Shown here: positions 45,601-57,600 of the stretch, piece after piece | Position numbering within the stretch: position 1 is the stretch's first letter | How the letters are laid out: each line of letters opens with the position of its first letter | Source: Closterium sp. Naga37s-1 | Taxonomy: Eukaryota; Streptophyta; Zygnematophyceae; Desmidiales; Closteriaceae | Assembly: GCA_947471745.1 (NCBI GenBank) | Contig: CANJKZ010000010.1 | Coordinates: forward strand, 3,211,501-3,275,500 | Direction of reading: 5' to 3' | DNA: 64,000 bases | Notes under the pieces: model-generated | The model's database searches: none | What the model was told of the DNA's origin: nothing | Seen by the model: the letters and a program-made list of their open reading frames with translations, nothing else | Made by a program: the position numbers and the translations under genes

Positions 45601-48600
45601 CGTGCACTTCCACTACCAGGTTCTCCTCGTGCACTTCCACTACCAGGTTCTCCTCGTGCACTTCCACTACCAGGTTCTCCTCGTGCACTTCCACTACCAG
45701 GTTCTCCTCGTGCACTTCCTCTACCAGGTTCTCCTCGTGCACTTCCACTACCAGGTTCTCCTCGTGCACTTCCACTACCAGGTTCTCCTCGTGCACTTCC
45801 ACTACCAGGTTCTCCTCGTGCACTTCCACTACCAGGTTCTCCTCGTGCACTTCCACTAACAGGCTCTCCTCGTGCACTTCCACTACCAGGTTCTCCTCGT
45901 GCACTTCCACTACCAGGTTCTCCTCGTGCACTTCCACTACCAGGTTCTCCTCCTGCACTTCCACTACCACGTTCTCCTCGTGCACTTCCACTAACAGGCT
46001 CTCCTCGTGCACTTCCACTACCAGGTTCTCCTCCTGCACTTCCACTACCAGGTTCTCCTCGTGCACTTCCACTACCAGGTTCTCCTCGTGCACTTCCACT
46101 AACAGGTTCTCCTCGTGCACTTCCACAACCAGGTTCTCCTCCTGCACTTCCACTAACAGGCTCTCCTCGTGCACTTCCACTACCAGGTTCTCCTCGTGCA
46201 CTTCCACTACCAGGTTCTCCTCCTGCACTTCCACTACCAGGTTCTCCTCCTGCACTTCCACTACCAGGTTCTCCTCCTGCACTTCCACTACCACGTTCTC
46301 CTCGTGCACTTCCACTAACAGGCTCTCCTCGTGCACTTCCACTACCAGGTTCTCCTCGTGCACTTCCACTACCAGGTTCTCCTCGTGCACTTCCACTACC
46401 AGGTTCTCCTCCTGCACTTCCACTACCAGGTTCTCCTCGTGAACTTCCACTACCAGGTTCTCCTCGTGCACTTCCACTACCAGGTTCTCCTCGTGCACTT
46501 CCACTAACAGGTTCTCCTCGTGCACTTCCACTACCAGGTTCTCCTCGTGCACTTCCACTACCAGGTTCTCCTCGTGCACTTCCACTACCAGGTTCTCCTC
46601 GTGCACTTCCACTACCAGGTTCTCCTCGTGCACTTCCACTACCAGGTTCTCCTCGTGAACTTCCACTACCAGGTTCTCCTCCTGCACTTCCACTACCAGG
46701 TTCTCCTCGTGCACTTCCACTACCAGGTTCTCCTCCTGCACTTCCACTACCAGGTTCTCGTTGTGCACTTCCACTACCAGGTTCTCCTCCTGCACTTCCA
46801 CTACCAGGTTCTCCTCGTGCACTTCCACTACCAGGTTCTCCTCGTGCACTTCCACTACCAGGTTCTCCTCGTGAACTTCCACTACCAGGTTCTCCTCCTG
46901 CACTTCCACTACCAGGTTCTCCTCGTGCACTTCCACTACCAGGTTCTCCTCCTGCACTTCCACTACCAGGTTCTCCTCGTGCACTTCCACTACCAGGTTC
47001 TCCTCTTGAACTTCCACTACCAGGTTCTCCTCCTGCACTTCCACTACCAGGTTCTCCTCGTGCACTTCCACTACCAGGTTCTCCTCCTGAACTTCCACTA
47101 CCATGTTCTCCTCGTGTACTTCCACTACCAGTTCTCCTCGTGCACTTCCACTACCAGGTTCTCCTCCTGCACTTCCACTACCAGGTTCTCCTCGTGCACT
47201 TCCACTACCAGGTTCTCCTCGTGCACTTCCACTACCAGGTTCTCCTCGTGCACTTCCACTACCAGGTTCTCCTCGTGCACTTCCACTACCAGGTTCTCCT
47301 CGTGCACTTCCACTACCAGGTTCTCCTCCTGCACTTCCACTACCAGGTTCTCCTCGTGCACTTCCACTACCAGGTTCTCCTCGTGCACTTCCACTACCAG
47401 GTTCTCCTCGTGCACTTCCACTACCAGGTTCTCCTCGTGCACTTCCACTACCAGGTTCTCCTCGTGCACTTCCACTACCAGGTTCTCCTCGTGAACTTCC
47501 ACTACCAGGTTCTCCTCCTGCACTTCCACTACCAGGTTCTCCTCGTGCACTTCCACTACCAGGTTCTCCTCGTGCACTTCCACTACCAGGTTCTCCTCCT
47601 GCACTTCCACTACCAGGTTCTCCTCGTGCACTTCCACTACCAGGTTCTCCTCCTGCACTTCCACTACCAGGTTCTCCTCGTGCACTTCCACTACCAGGTT
47701 CTCCTCGTGCACTTCCACTACCAGGTTCTCCTCGTGCACTTCCACTACCAGGTTCTCCTCGTGCACTTCCACTACCAGGTTCTCCTCCTGCACTTCCACT
47801 ACCAGGTTCTCCTCGTGCACTTCCACTACCAGGTTCTCCTCGTGAACTTCCACTACTAGGTTCTCCTCCTGCACTTCCACTACCAGGTTCTCCTCGTGCA
47901 CTTCCACTACCAGGTTCTCCTCGTGCACTTCCACTACCAGGTTCTCCTCGTGCACTTCCACTACCAGGTTCTCCTCGTGCACTTCCACTACCAGGTTCTC
48001 CTCGTGCACTTCCACTACCAGGTTCTCCTCCTGCACTTCCACTACCAGGTTCTCCTCGTGCACTTCCACTACCAGGTTCTCCTCGTGAACTTCCACTACT
48101 AGGTTCTCCTCCTGCACTTCCACTACCAGGTTCTCCTCGTGCACTTCCACTACCAGGTTCTCCTCGTGCACTTCCACTACCAGGTTCTCCTCGTGCACTT
48201 CCACTACCAGGTTCTCCTCCTGCACTTCCACTACCAGGTTCTCCTCGTGCACTTCCACTACCAGGTTCTCCTCCTGCACTTCCACTACCAGGTTCTCCTC
48301 GTGCACTTCCACTACCAGGTTCTCCTCGTGCACTTCCACTACCAGGTTCTCCTCTTGAACTTCCACTACCAGGTTCTCCTCCTGCACTTCCACTACCAGG
48401 TTCTCCTCGTGCACTTCCACTACCAGGTTCTCCTCCTGCACTTCCACTACCAGGTTCTCCTCGTGCACTTCCACTACCAGGTTCTCCTCTTGAACTTCCA
48501 CTACCAGGTTCTCCTCCTGCACTTCCACTACCAGGTTCTCCTCGTGCACTTCCACTACCAGGTTCTCCTCGTGCACTTCCACTACCAGGTTCTCCTCGTG

Positions 48601-51600
48601 CACTTCCACTACCAGGTTCTCCTCGTGCACTTCCACTACCAGGTTCTCCTCGTGCACTTCCACTACCAGGTTCTCCTCGTGAACTTCCACTACCAGGTTC
48701 TCCTCCTGCACTTCCACTACCAGGTTCTCCTCGTGCACTTCCACTACCAGGTTCTCCTCGTGCACTTCCACTACCAGGTTCTCCTCCTGCACTTCCACTA
48801 CCAGGTTCTCCTCGTGCACTTCCACTACCAGGTTCTCCTCCTGCACTTCCACTACCAGGTTCTCCTCGTGCACTTCCACTACCAGGTTCTCCTCGTGCAC
48901 TTCCACTACCAGGTTCTCCTCGTGCACTTCCACTACCAGGTTCTCCTCGTGCACTTCCACTACCAGGTTCTCCTCCTGCACTTCCACTACCAGGTTCTCC
49001 TCGTGCACTTCCACTACCAGGTTCTCCTCGTGAACTTCCACTACTAGGTTCTCCTCCTGCACTTCCACTACCAGGTTCTCCTCGTGCACTTCCACTACCA
49101 GGTTCTCCTCGTGCACTTCCACTACCAGGTTCTCCTCGTGCACTTCCACTACCAGGTTCTCCTCGTGCACTTCCACTACCAGGTTCTCCTCGTGCACTTC
49201 CACTACCAGGTTCTCCTCCTGCACTTCCACTACCAGGTTCTCCTCGTGCACTTCCACTACCAGGTTCTCCTCGTGAACTTCCACTACTAGGTTCTCCTCC
49301 TGCACTTCCACTACCAGGTTCTCCTCGTGCACTTCCACTACCAGGTTCTCCTCGTGCACTTCCACTACCAGGTTCTCCTCGTGCACTTCCACTACCAGGT
49401 TCTCCTCCTGCACTTCCACTACCAGGTTCTCCTCGTGCACTTCCACTACCAGGTTCTCCTCCTGCACTTCCACTACCAGGTTCTCCTCGTGCACTTCCAC
49501 TACCAGGTTCTCCTCGTGCACTTCCACTACCAGGTTCTCCTCTTGAACTTCCACTACCAGGTTCTCCTCCTGCACTTCCACTACCAGGTTCTCCTCGTGC
49601 ACTTCCACTACCAGGTTCTCCTCCTGCACTTCCACTACCAGGTTCTCCTCGTGCACTTCCACTACCAGGTTCTCCTCTTGAACTTCCACTACCAGGTTCT
49701 CCTCCTGCACTTCCACTACCAGGTTCTCCTCGTGCACTTCCACTACCAGGTTCTCCTCCTGAACTTCCACTACCATGTTCTCCTCGTGTACTTCCACTAC
49801 CAGTTCTCCTCGTGCACTTCCACTACCAGGTTCTCCTCCTGCACTTCCACTACCAGGTTCTCCTCGTGCACTTCCACTACCAGGTTCTCCTCGTGCACTT
49901 CCACTACCAGGTTCTCCTCGTGCACTTCCACTACCAGGTTCTCCTCGTGCACTTCCACTACCAGGTTCTCCTCGTGCACTTCCACTACCAGGTTCTCCTC
50001 CTGCACTTCCACTACCAGGTTCTCCTCGTGCACTTCCACTACCAGGTTCTCCTCGTGCACTTCCACTACCAGGTTCTCCTCGTGCACTTCCACTACCAGG
50101 TTCTCCTCGTGCACTTCCACTACCAGGTTCTCCTCGTGCACTTCCACTACCAGGTTCTCCTCGTGAACTTCCACTACCAGGTTCTCCTCCTGCACTTCCA
50201 CTACCAGGTTCTCCTCGTGCACTTCCACTACCAGGTTCTCCTCGTGCACTTCCACTACCAGGTTCTCCTCGTGCACTTCCACTACCAGGTTCTCCTCCTG
50301 CACTTCCACTACCAGGTTCTCCTCGTGAACTTCCACTACCAGGTTCTCCTCGTGCACTTCCACTACCAGGTTCTCCTCGTGCACTTCCACTAACAGGTTC
50401 TCCTCGTGCACTTCCACTACCAGGTTCTCCTCGTGCACTTCCACTACCAGGTTCTCCTCGTGCACTTCCACTACCAGGTTCTCCTCGTGCACTTCCACTA
50501 CCAGGTTCTCCTCGTGCACTTCCACTACCAGGTTCTCCTCGTGAACTTCCACTACCAGGTTCTCCTCCTGCACTTCCACTACCAGGTTCTCCTCGTGCAC
50601 TTCCACTACCAGGTTCTCCTCCTGCACTTCCACTACCAGGTTCTCCTTGTGCACTTCCACTACCAGGTTCTCCTCCTGCACTTCCACTACCAGGTTCTCC
50701 TCGTGCACTTCCACTACCAGGTTCTCCTCGTGCACTTCCACTACCAGGTTCTCCTCGTGAACTTCCACTACCAGGTTCTCCTCCTGCACTTCCACTACCA
50801 GGTTCTCCTCGTGCACTTCCACTACCAGGTTCTCCTCGTGCACTTCCACTACCAGGTTCTCCTCGTGCACTTCCACTACCAGGTTCTCCTCGTGCACTTC
50901 CACTACCAGGTTCTCCTCCTGCACTTCCACTACCAGGTTCTCCTCGTGCACTTCCACTACCAGGTTCTCCTCGTGCACTTCCACTACCAGGTTCTCCTCG
51001 TGCACTTCCACTACCAGGTTCTCCTCGTGCACTTCCACTACCAGGTTCTCCTCGTGAACTTCCACTACCAGGTTCTCCTCGTGCACTTCCACTACCAGGT
51101 TCTCCTCGTGCACTTCCACTACCAGGTTCTCCTCGTGCACTTCCACTACCAGGTTCTCCTCGTGCACTTCCACTACCAGGTTCTCCTCCTGCACTTCCAC
51201 TACCAGGTTCTCCTCGTGCACTTCCACTACCAGGTTCTCCTCGTGCACTTCCACTACCCTGTTCTCCTCCTGCACTTCCACTACCAGGTTCTCCTCGTGC
51301 ACTTCCACTACTAGGTTCTCCTCCTGCACTTCCACTACCATGTTCTCCTCGTGCACTTCCACTACCAGGTTCTCCTCGTGCACTTCCACTACCAGGTTCT
51401 CCTCGTGCACTTCCACTACCAGGTTCTCCTCGTGCACTTCCACTACCAGGTTCTCCTCCTGCACTTCCACTGCCAGGTTCTCCTCGTGCACTTCCACTAC
51501 CAGGTTCTCCTCGTGAACTTCCACTACCAGGTTCTCCTCCTGCACTTCCACTACCAGGTTCTCCTCGTGCACTTCCACTACCAGGTTCTCCTCGTGCACT

Positions 51601-54600
51601 TCCACTACCAGGTTCTCCTCGTGCACTTCCACTACCAGGTTCTCCTCCTGCACTTCCACTACCAGGTTCTCCTCGTGCACTTCCACTACCAGGTTCTCCT
51701 CCTGCACTTCCACTACCAGGTTCTCCTCGTGCACTTCCACTACCAGGTTCTCCTCGTGCACTTCCACTACCAGGTTCTCCTCGTGAACTTCCACTACCAG
51801 GTTCTCCTCCTGCACTTCCACTACCAGGTTCTCCTCGTGCACTTCCACTACCAGGTTCTCCTCCTGCACTTCCACTACCAGGTTCTCCTCGTGCACTTCC
51901 ACTACCAGGTTCTCCTCGTGCACTTCCACTACCAGGTTCTCCTCGTGAACTTCCACTACCAGGTTCTCCTCCTGCACTTCCACTACCAGGTTCTCCTCGT
52001 GCACTTCCACTACCAGGTTCTCCTCCTGCACTTCCACTACCATGTTCTCCTCGTGTACTTCCACTACCAGGTTCTCCTCGTGCACTTCCACTACCAGGTT
52101 CTCCTCCTGCACTTCCACTACCAGGTTCTCCTCCTGCACTTCCACTACCAGGTTCTCCTCGTGCACTTCCACTACCAGGTTCTCCTCCTGCACTTCCACT
52201 ACCAGGTTCTCCTCGTGCACTTCCACTACCAGGTTCTCCTCGTGAACTTCCACTACCAGGTTCTCCTCGTGCACTTCCACTACCAGGTTCTCCTCGTGCA
52301 CTTCCACTACCAGGTTCTCCTCGTGAACTTCCACTACCAGGTTCTCCTCCTGCACTTCCACTACCAGGTTCTCCTCGTGCACTTCCACTACCAGGTTCTC
52401 CTCGTGCACTTCCACTACCAGGTTCTCCTCGCCTCGACACCTCTGTTCTGCTCCGCTTGCAACATCTCTCATGTCACCAACAGCCCATCAGGACCTTCTC
52501 CCTCGTCCTCATGTGCCCATCCTTGTCCGCTCTCCATCCTGTCTGCCTTGCCCTCCATGCCAGATCCTCCGCAATGCAAGCCATCGCTTCTGCTTCCAGC
52601 ATGGGAGGTGTGCATCTCTTTCCTCCTCGCACACCCATCCTTTTGCCATGATGTACTGACATGACACTTGCACGCCACACCCCTTACGATGACTACCACC
52701 TTACGCTCTCCACTTGTCCTTCTGACCTCCCACCATCATGCCATGCGAACCACCTGTGTGTGCCCGTGCATGCCTGCCAGTGTGGGCAACTTCTTCTTCT
52801 CAGGCGCGCGCGCCTTCTTCCGCTCGCTGGACGCTGCCATCTTCCTCTTCTCCCGCGTCTCCAACACCCCACAGCGCAGCCTCGTGCTGCCCTGTGTCTG
52901 CACCAACGACCGCTTCACTCTCGGCGCCGAGCTCTACGTAACCACACACCGCCTCCATACACCACTTCCCCCCTTTAGCCATGCCTCTCATCCCACCTCC
53001 CATACTGACAAAAGCCCCCGCCTAGCTCTTCATCGCCTCCATTGCCTATCAGTGCAGTGTGACCCACTTTGACCCTGCATTAGCATTGCATGGCCATCCC
53101 TTTTCAGTGATTACCATAAGGCCCATTTCTCCTTCCACTCACTCCAGTGACTTGTCCCAGTTTTCATCTAATCCCAATATCCCTCCCCTATGTCTTTGTG
53201 CGTGCGACTTGCCCTTCCCGCATGCGTGTTGGCGCACCACGTGGTGTGGGCATCAGGACGGCAGCATCATCCGCGGGCAGAACGAAATCTCACACCCCGC
53301 TGTCGTGGACAGCCCTCGCCACCTGCCGCTCTCCGTCGACAAGGTCGCACTGCTCCCACCACCCTGCTGCTGCAATGCCGCCTCTGCATGCCTTCACGCC
53401 CCCCCCTCGCACCCACACACGTCCACCAGCCAGGTTGATGGAGTGTGCCTCACGTGTGCTCCTGCTGCCTGTCTTCCTCTTCCTTTTCCTACCCCCATTC
53501 TCGCTGCAGTCGTCTGACGCGTCGCCTCCTCTGCCCGCGCCCATCCGCCGGGTGTTCTACATGTCGAGTGAAGGCACCAACCTGCTACATGAGGTGCGTG
53601 CCGCCTGCCATGGGCTCACCTCAGTGCCGCCTGCCATGGGCTCACCTCACTGCCGCCATGTGCGCCACCTCTGGGGTGCTTCAAGCTGCCAACTGCTGGA
53701 ACTGCTGCATCTTGCATGTGCCATGTGTGATTCTAAGGCCCGTTGCTGCCATGTGTGAATTTAAGGCCCATTGCTGCCATGTGTGAATCTAAGGCCCGTT
53801 GCTGCCATGTGTGAATCTAAGGCCCGTTGCTGCCATGTGTGAATCTAAGGCCCGTTGCTGCCATGTGTGAATCTAAGGCCAGGCCCGTTGCTGCCATGTG
53901 TGAATCTAAGGCCCGTTGCTGCCATGTGTGAATCTAAGGCCCGTTGCTGCCATGTGTGAATCTAAGGCCCGTTGCTGCCATGTGTGAATCTAAGGCCCGT
54001 TGCTGCCATGTGTGAATCTAAGGCCCGTTGCTGCCATGTGTGAATCTAAGGCCCGTTGCTGCCATGTGTGAATCTAAGGCCCGTTGCTGCCATGTGTGAA
54101 TCTAAGGCCCGTTGCTGCCATGTGTGAATCTAAGGCCCGTTGCTGCCATGTGTGAATCTAAGGCCCGTTGCTGCCATGTGTGAATCTAAGGCCCGTTGCT
54201 GCCATGTGTGAATCTAAGGCCCGTTGCTGCCATGTGTGAATCTAAGGCCCGTTGCTGCCATGTGTGAATCTAAGGCCCGTTGCTGCCATGTGTGAATCTA
54301 AGGCCCGTTGCTGCCATGTGTGAATCTAAGGCCCGTTGCTGCCATGTGTGAATCTAAGGCCCGTTGCTGCCATGTGTGAATCTAAGGCCCGTTGCTGCCA
54401 TGTGTGAATCTAAGGCCCGTTGCTGCCATGTGTGAATCTAAGGCCCGTTGCTGCCATGTGTGAATCTAAGGCCCGTTGCTGCCATGTGTGAATCTAAGGC
54501 CCGTTGCTGCCATGTGTGAATCTAAGGCCCGTTGCTGCCATGTGTGAATCTAAGGCCCGTTGCTGCCATGTGTGAATCTAAGGCCCGTTGCTGCCATGTG

Positions 54601-57600
54601 TGAATCTAAGGCCCGTTGCTGCCATGTGTGAATCTAAGGCCCGTTGCTGCCATGTGTGAATCTAAGGCCCGTTGCTGCCATGTGTGAATCTAAGGCCCGT
54701 TGCTGCCATGTGTGAATCTAAGGCCCGTTGCTGCCATGTGTGAATCTAAGGCCCGTTGCTGCCATGTGTGAATCTAAGGCCCGTTGCTGCCATGTGTGAA
54801 TCTAAGGCCCGTTGCTGCCATGTGTGAATCTAAGGCCCGTTGCTGCCATGTGTGAATCTAAGGCCCGTTGCTGCCATGTGTGAATCTAAGGCCCGTTGCT
54901 GCCATGTGTGAATCTAAGGCCCGTTGCTGCCATGTGTGAATCTAAGGCCCGTTGCTGCCATGTGTGAATCTAAGGCCCGTTGCTGCCATGTGTGAATCTA
55001 AGGCCCGTTGCTGCCATGTGTGAATCTAAGGCCCGTTGCTGCCATGTGTGAATCTAAGGCCCGTTGCTGCCATGTGTGAATCTAAGGCCCGTTGCTGCCA
55101 TGTGTGAATCTAAGGCCCGTTGCTGCCATGTGTGAATCTAAGGCCCGTTGCTGCCATGTGTGAATCTAAGGCCCGTTGCTGCCATGTGTGAATCTAAGGC
55201 CCGTTGCTGCCATGTGTGAATCTAAGGCCCGTTGCTGCCATGTGTGAATCTAAGGCCCGTTGCTGCCATGTGTGAATCTAAGGCCCGTTGCTGCCATGTG
55301 TGAATCTAAGGCCCGTTGCTGCCATGTGTGAATCTAAGGCCCGTTGCTGCCATGTGTGAATCTAAGGCCCGTTGCTGCCATGTGTGAATCTAAGGCCCGT
55401 TGCTGCCATGTGTGAATCTAAGGCCCGTTGCTGCCATGTGTGAATCTAAGGCCCGTTGCTGCCATGTGTGAATCTAAGGCCCGTTGCTGCCATGTGTGAA
55501 TCTAAGGCCCGTTGCTGCCATGTGTGAATCTAAGGCCCGTTGCTGCCATGTGTGAATCTAAGGCCCGTTGCTGCCATGTGTGAATCTAAGGCCCGTTGCT
55601 GCCATGTGTGAATCTAAGGCCCGTTGCTGCCATGTGTGAATCTAAGGCCCGTTGCTGCCATGTGTGAATCTAAGGCCCGTTGCTGCCATGTGTGAATCTA
55701 AGGCCCGTTGCTGCCATGTGTGAATCTAAGGCCCGTTGCTGCCATGTGTGAATCTAAGGCCCGTTGCTGCCATGTGTGAATCTAAGGCCCGTTGCTGCCA
55801 TGTGTGAATCTAAGGCCCGTTGCTGCCATGTGTGAATCTAAGGCCCGTTGCTGCCATCTTTCATCACCGTGTGTGAGGATCGTTGGTGTGTGGTGTGTGG
55901 CAGGTGTTCCCGCGTGTGAATCCGCGAGTGCTGGAGCAGATCGCATCAGTGGATGCCATCATCTATGGCATTGGCTCCCTCTTCACCTCCATCTGCCCCT
56001 CCCTGGTACCTACACCCCTCTTTCTTACCATCTCCTCGTTCTCACCATTTGTGTTCATCTCCCTCACGTCTTGCTCCTGTCATGCTCTCGCTATCACTGT
56101 TATATGCAGAGAGTTTTCAATTCATGTCTCCCGTTTTCGTTGCCCTCGCCACTGTCCTGTCCGCAATCCCTTTCTCCCGAACCTTAGATCTTGCGAGGGG
56201 TGGGAGAAGCAATCGCTGCACGAGCATGTCCCAAGGTATGGCCGAGTGCACAAGAACACCCCAAGGTATGGCCGAGTGCACCAGAACATCCCAAGGTATG
56301 GCAGAGTGCACCAGAACATCCCAAGGTATGGCCGAGTGCACCAGAACATCCCAAGGTATGGCCGAGTGCACCAGAACATCCCAAGGTATGGCCGAGTGCA
56401 CCAGAACATCCCAAGGTATGGCCGAGTGCACCAGAACATCCCAAGGTATGGCCGAGTGCACCAGAACATCCCAAGGTATGGCCGAGTGCACCAGAACATC
56501 CCAAGATATGGCCGAGTGCACCAGAACATCCCAAGGTATGGCCGAGTGCACCAGAACATCCCAAGATATGGCCGAGTGCACCAGAACATCCCAAGCAGGA
56601 ATGCTCGGCTCTGCTGCACACCCCATCAACTCTCTTTGTTCTTCCGTTGCCATCCTCCCCTTCACCGGTTCATTTTTGTGCGGGAGGGCGTGAGTTCCGA
56701 GAAAAAAGCTCGCAGTGGCATCACATGTTGTGGGGCATGTTTTCCTCATCCGCCCCACACGCGCATGGCATGGCAGGTGCTAGTGCTGAACGGGTCACTG
56801 GACCGTGAAACAGCGGGCATGGCGGCGTCAGACTTCGTGCTCGCCATCTGCAACTGCCTCAACCGCACCTTCGGAGACGACTCCAGCCACCGCCTCACCC
56901 ACTCGGTCAGATGCACACAACACCGCTGTCGCGTTATTAACACTTAGCTGGCAACTAAGTGTGAATACCACAGCAGCCAAGGTGAGGGTGTACTATAGTT
57001 TACCGCTTTTGTACTCTAATTTCATTTGTGTGCTTGGAGTGTATTGTACTGTACTGCAGAGCCGAGTAGCTGGGGAATTTGAGGTGGTTAGTGGGAGGCG
57101 AATTCAAGGAGGTTGGTGGAGACGAATTCAATTCCAGCCTGTGAATTCAATTTCGAAGTCACAAGGCTGGAAGGCGAATTCAATGCTAGCCTGGGAATTG
57201 AATTCGAAGTCACCAGGCTGGAAGGCAGTGCATGCCTAGTGGGCCCAGTGGGAACACAGCTAGCACCTTGGAGACCTCGCGAGCAGCCCGGCTGACTCGC
57301 TTGGTGCACAGGAGCTTGCTTGTGGAGGAAGCAACCTAGGCAGGGGGTGGGAATAGATGTAGGCAGGAGTAGCACTCGGGCTTCTTGCTTTTTGCTTGTA
57401 TGTTTCTCATTTACTGCAATTTGTTTTCCTAATCCAGAGGGAACTAGCTGTAGGAGAAGCTATAAGCAATTTGACGGAGCCCCTGAGGGGGAGTGTTACG
57501 CTTGCTACATACAAGCAAAAAGGTTGTTGACTGTCTTAAGTACAGGAGATAAGCTAGTAGCCTCGAGTCGCTCACGGTGATGCGCCGTGAGGAATGAGTA

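Noticed and set aside
33598-47859. Open frame of 4753 codons (SPRALPLPG repeats) and other giant frames in the array
   Set aside because: They follow from a 27-bp period with few stop-containing units; several frames on both strands are open at once, and exon 5 splicing shows that the region is intron.
37433-52472. Minus-strand giant frames (EENLVVEVH repeats)
   Set aside because: Same periodic artefact; no start context, domain or non-repeat ends.
53717-55857. CRISPR array (28-bp direct repeats)
   Set aside because: Units are contiguous with no spacers, in the intron of a eukaryotic gene.
56191-56808. Protein-coding repeats in the 30-bp array (several frames)
   Set aside because: All frames on both strands are open because the unit is a multiple of three; it lies in intron 9 between well-supported exons.
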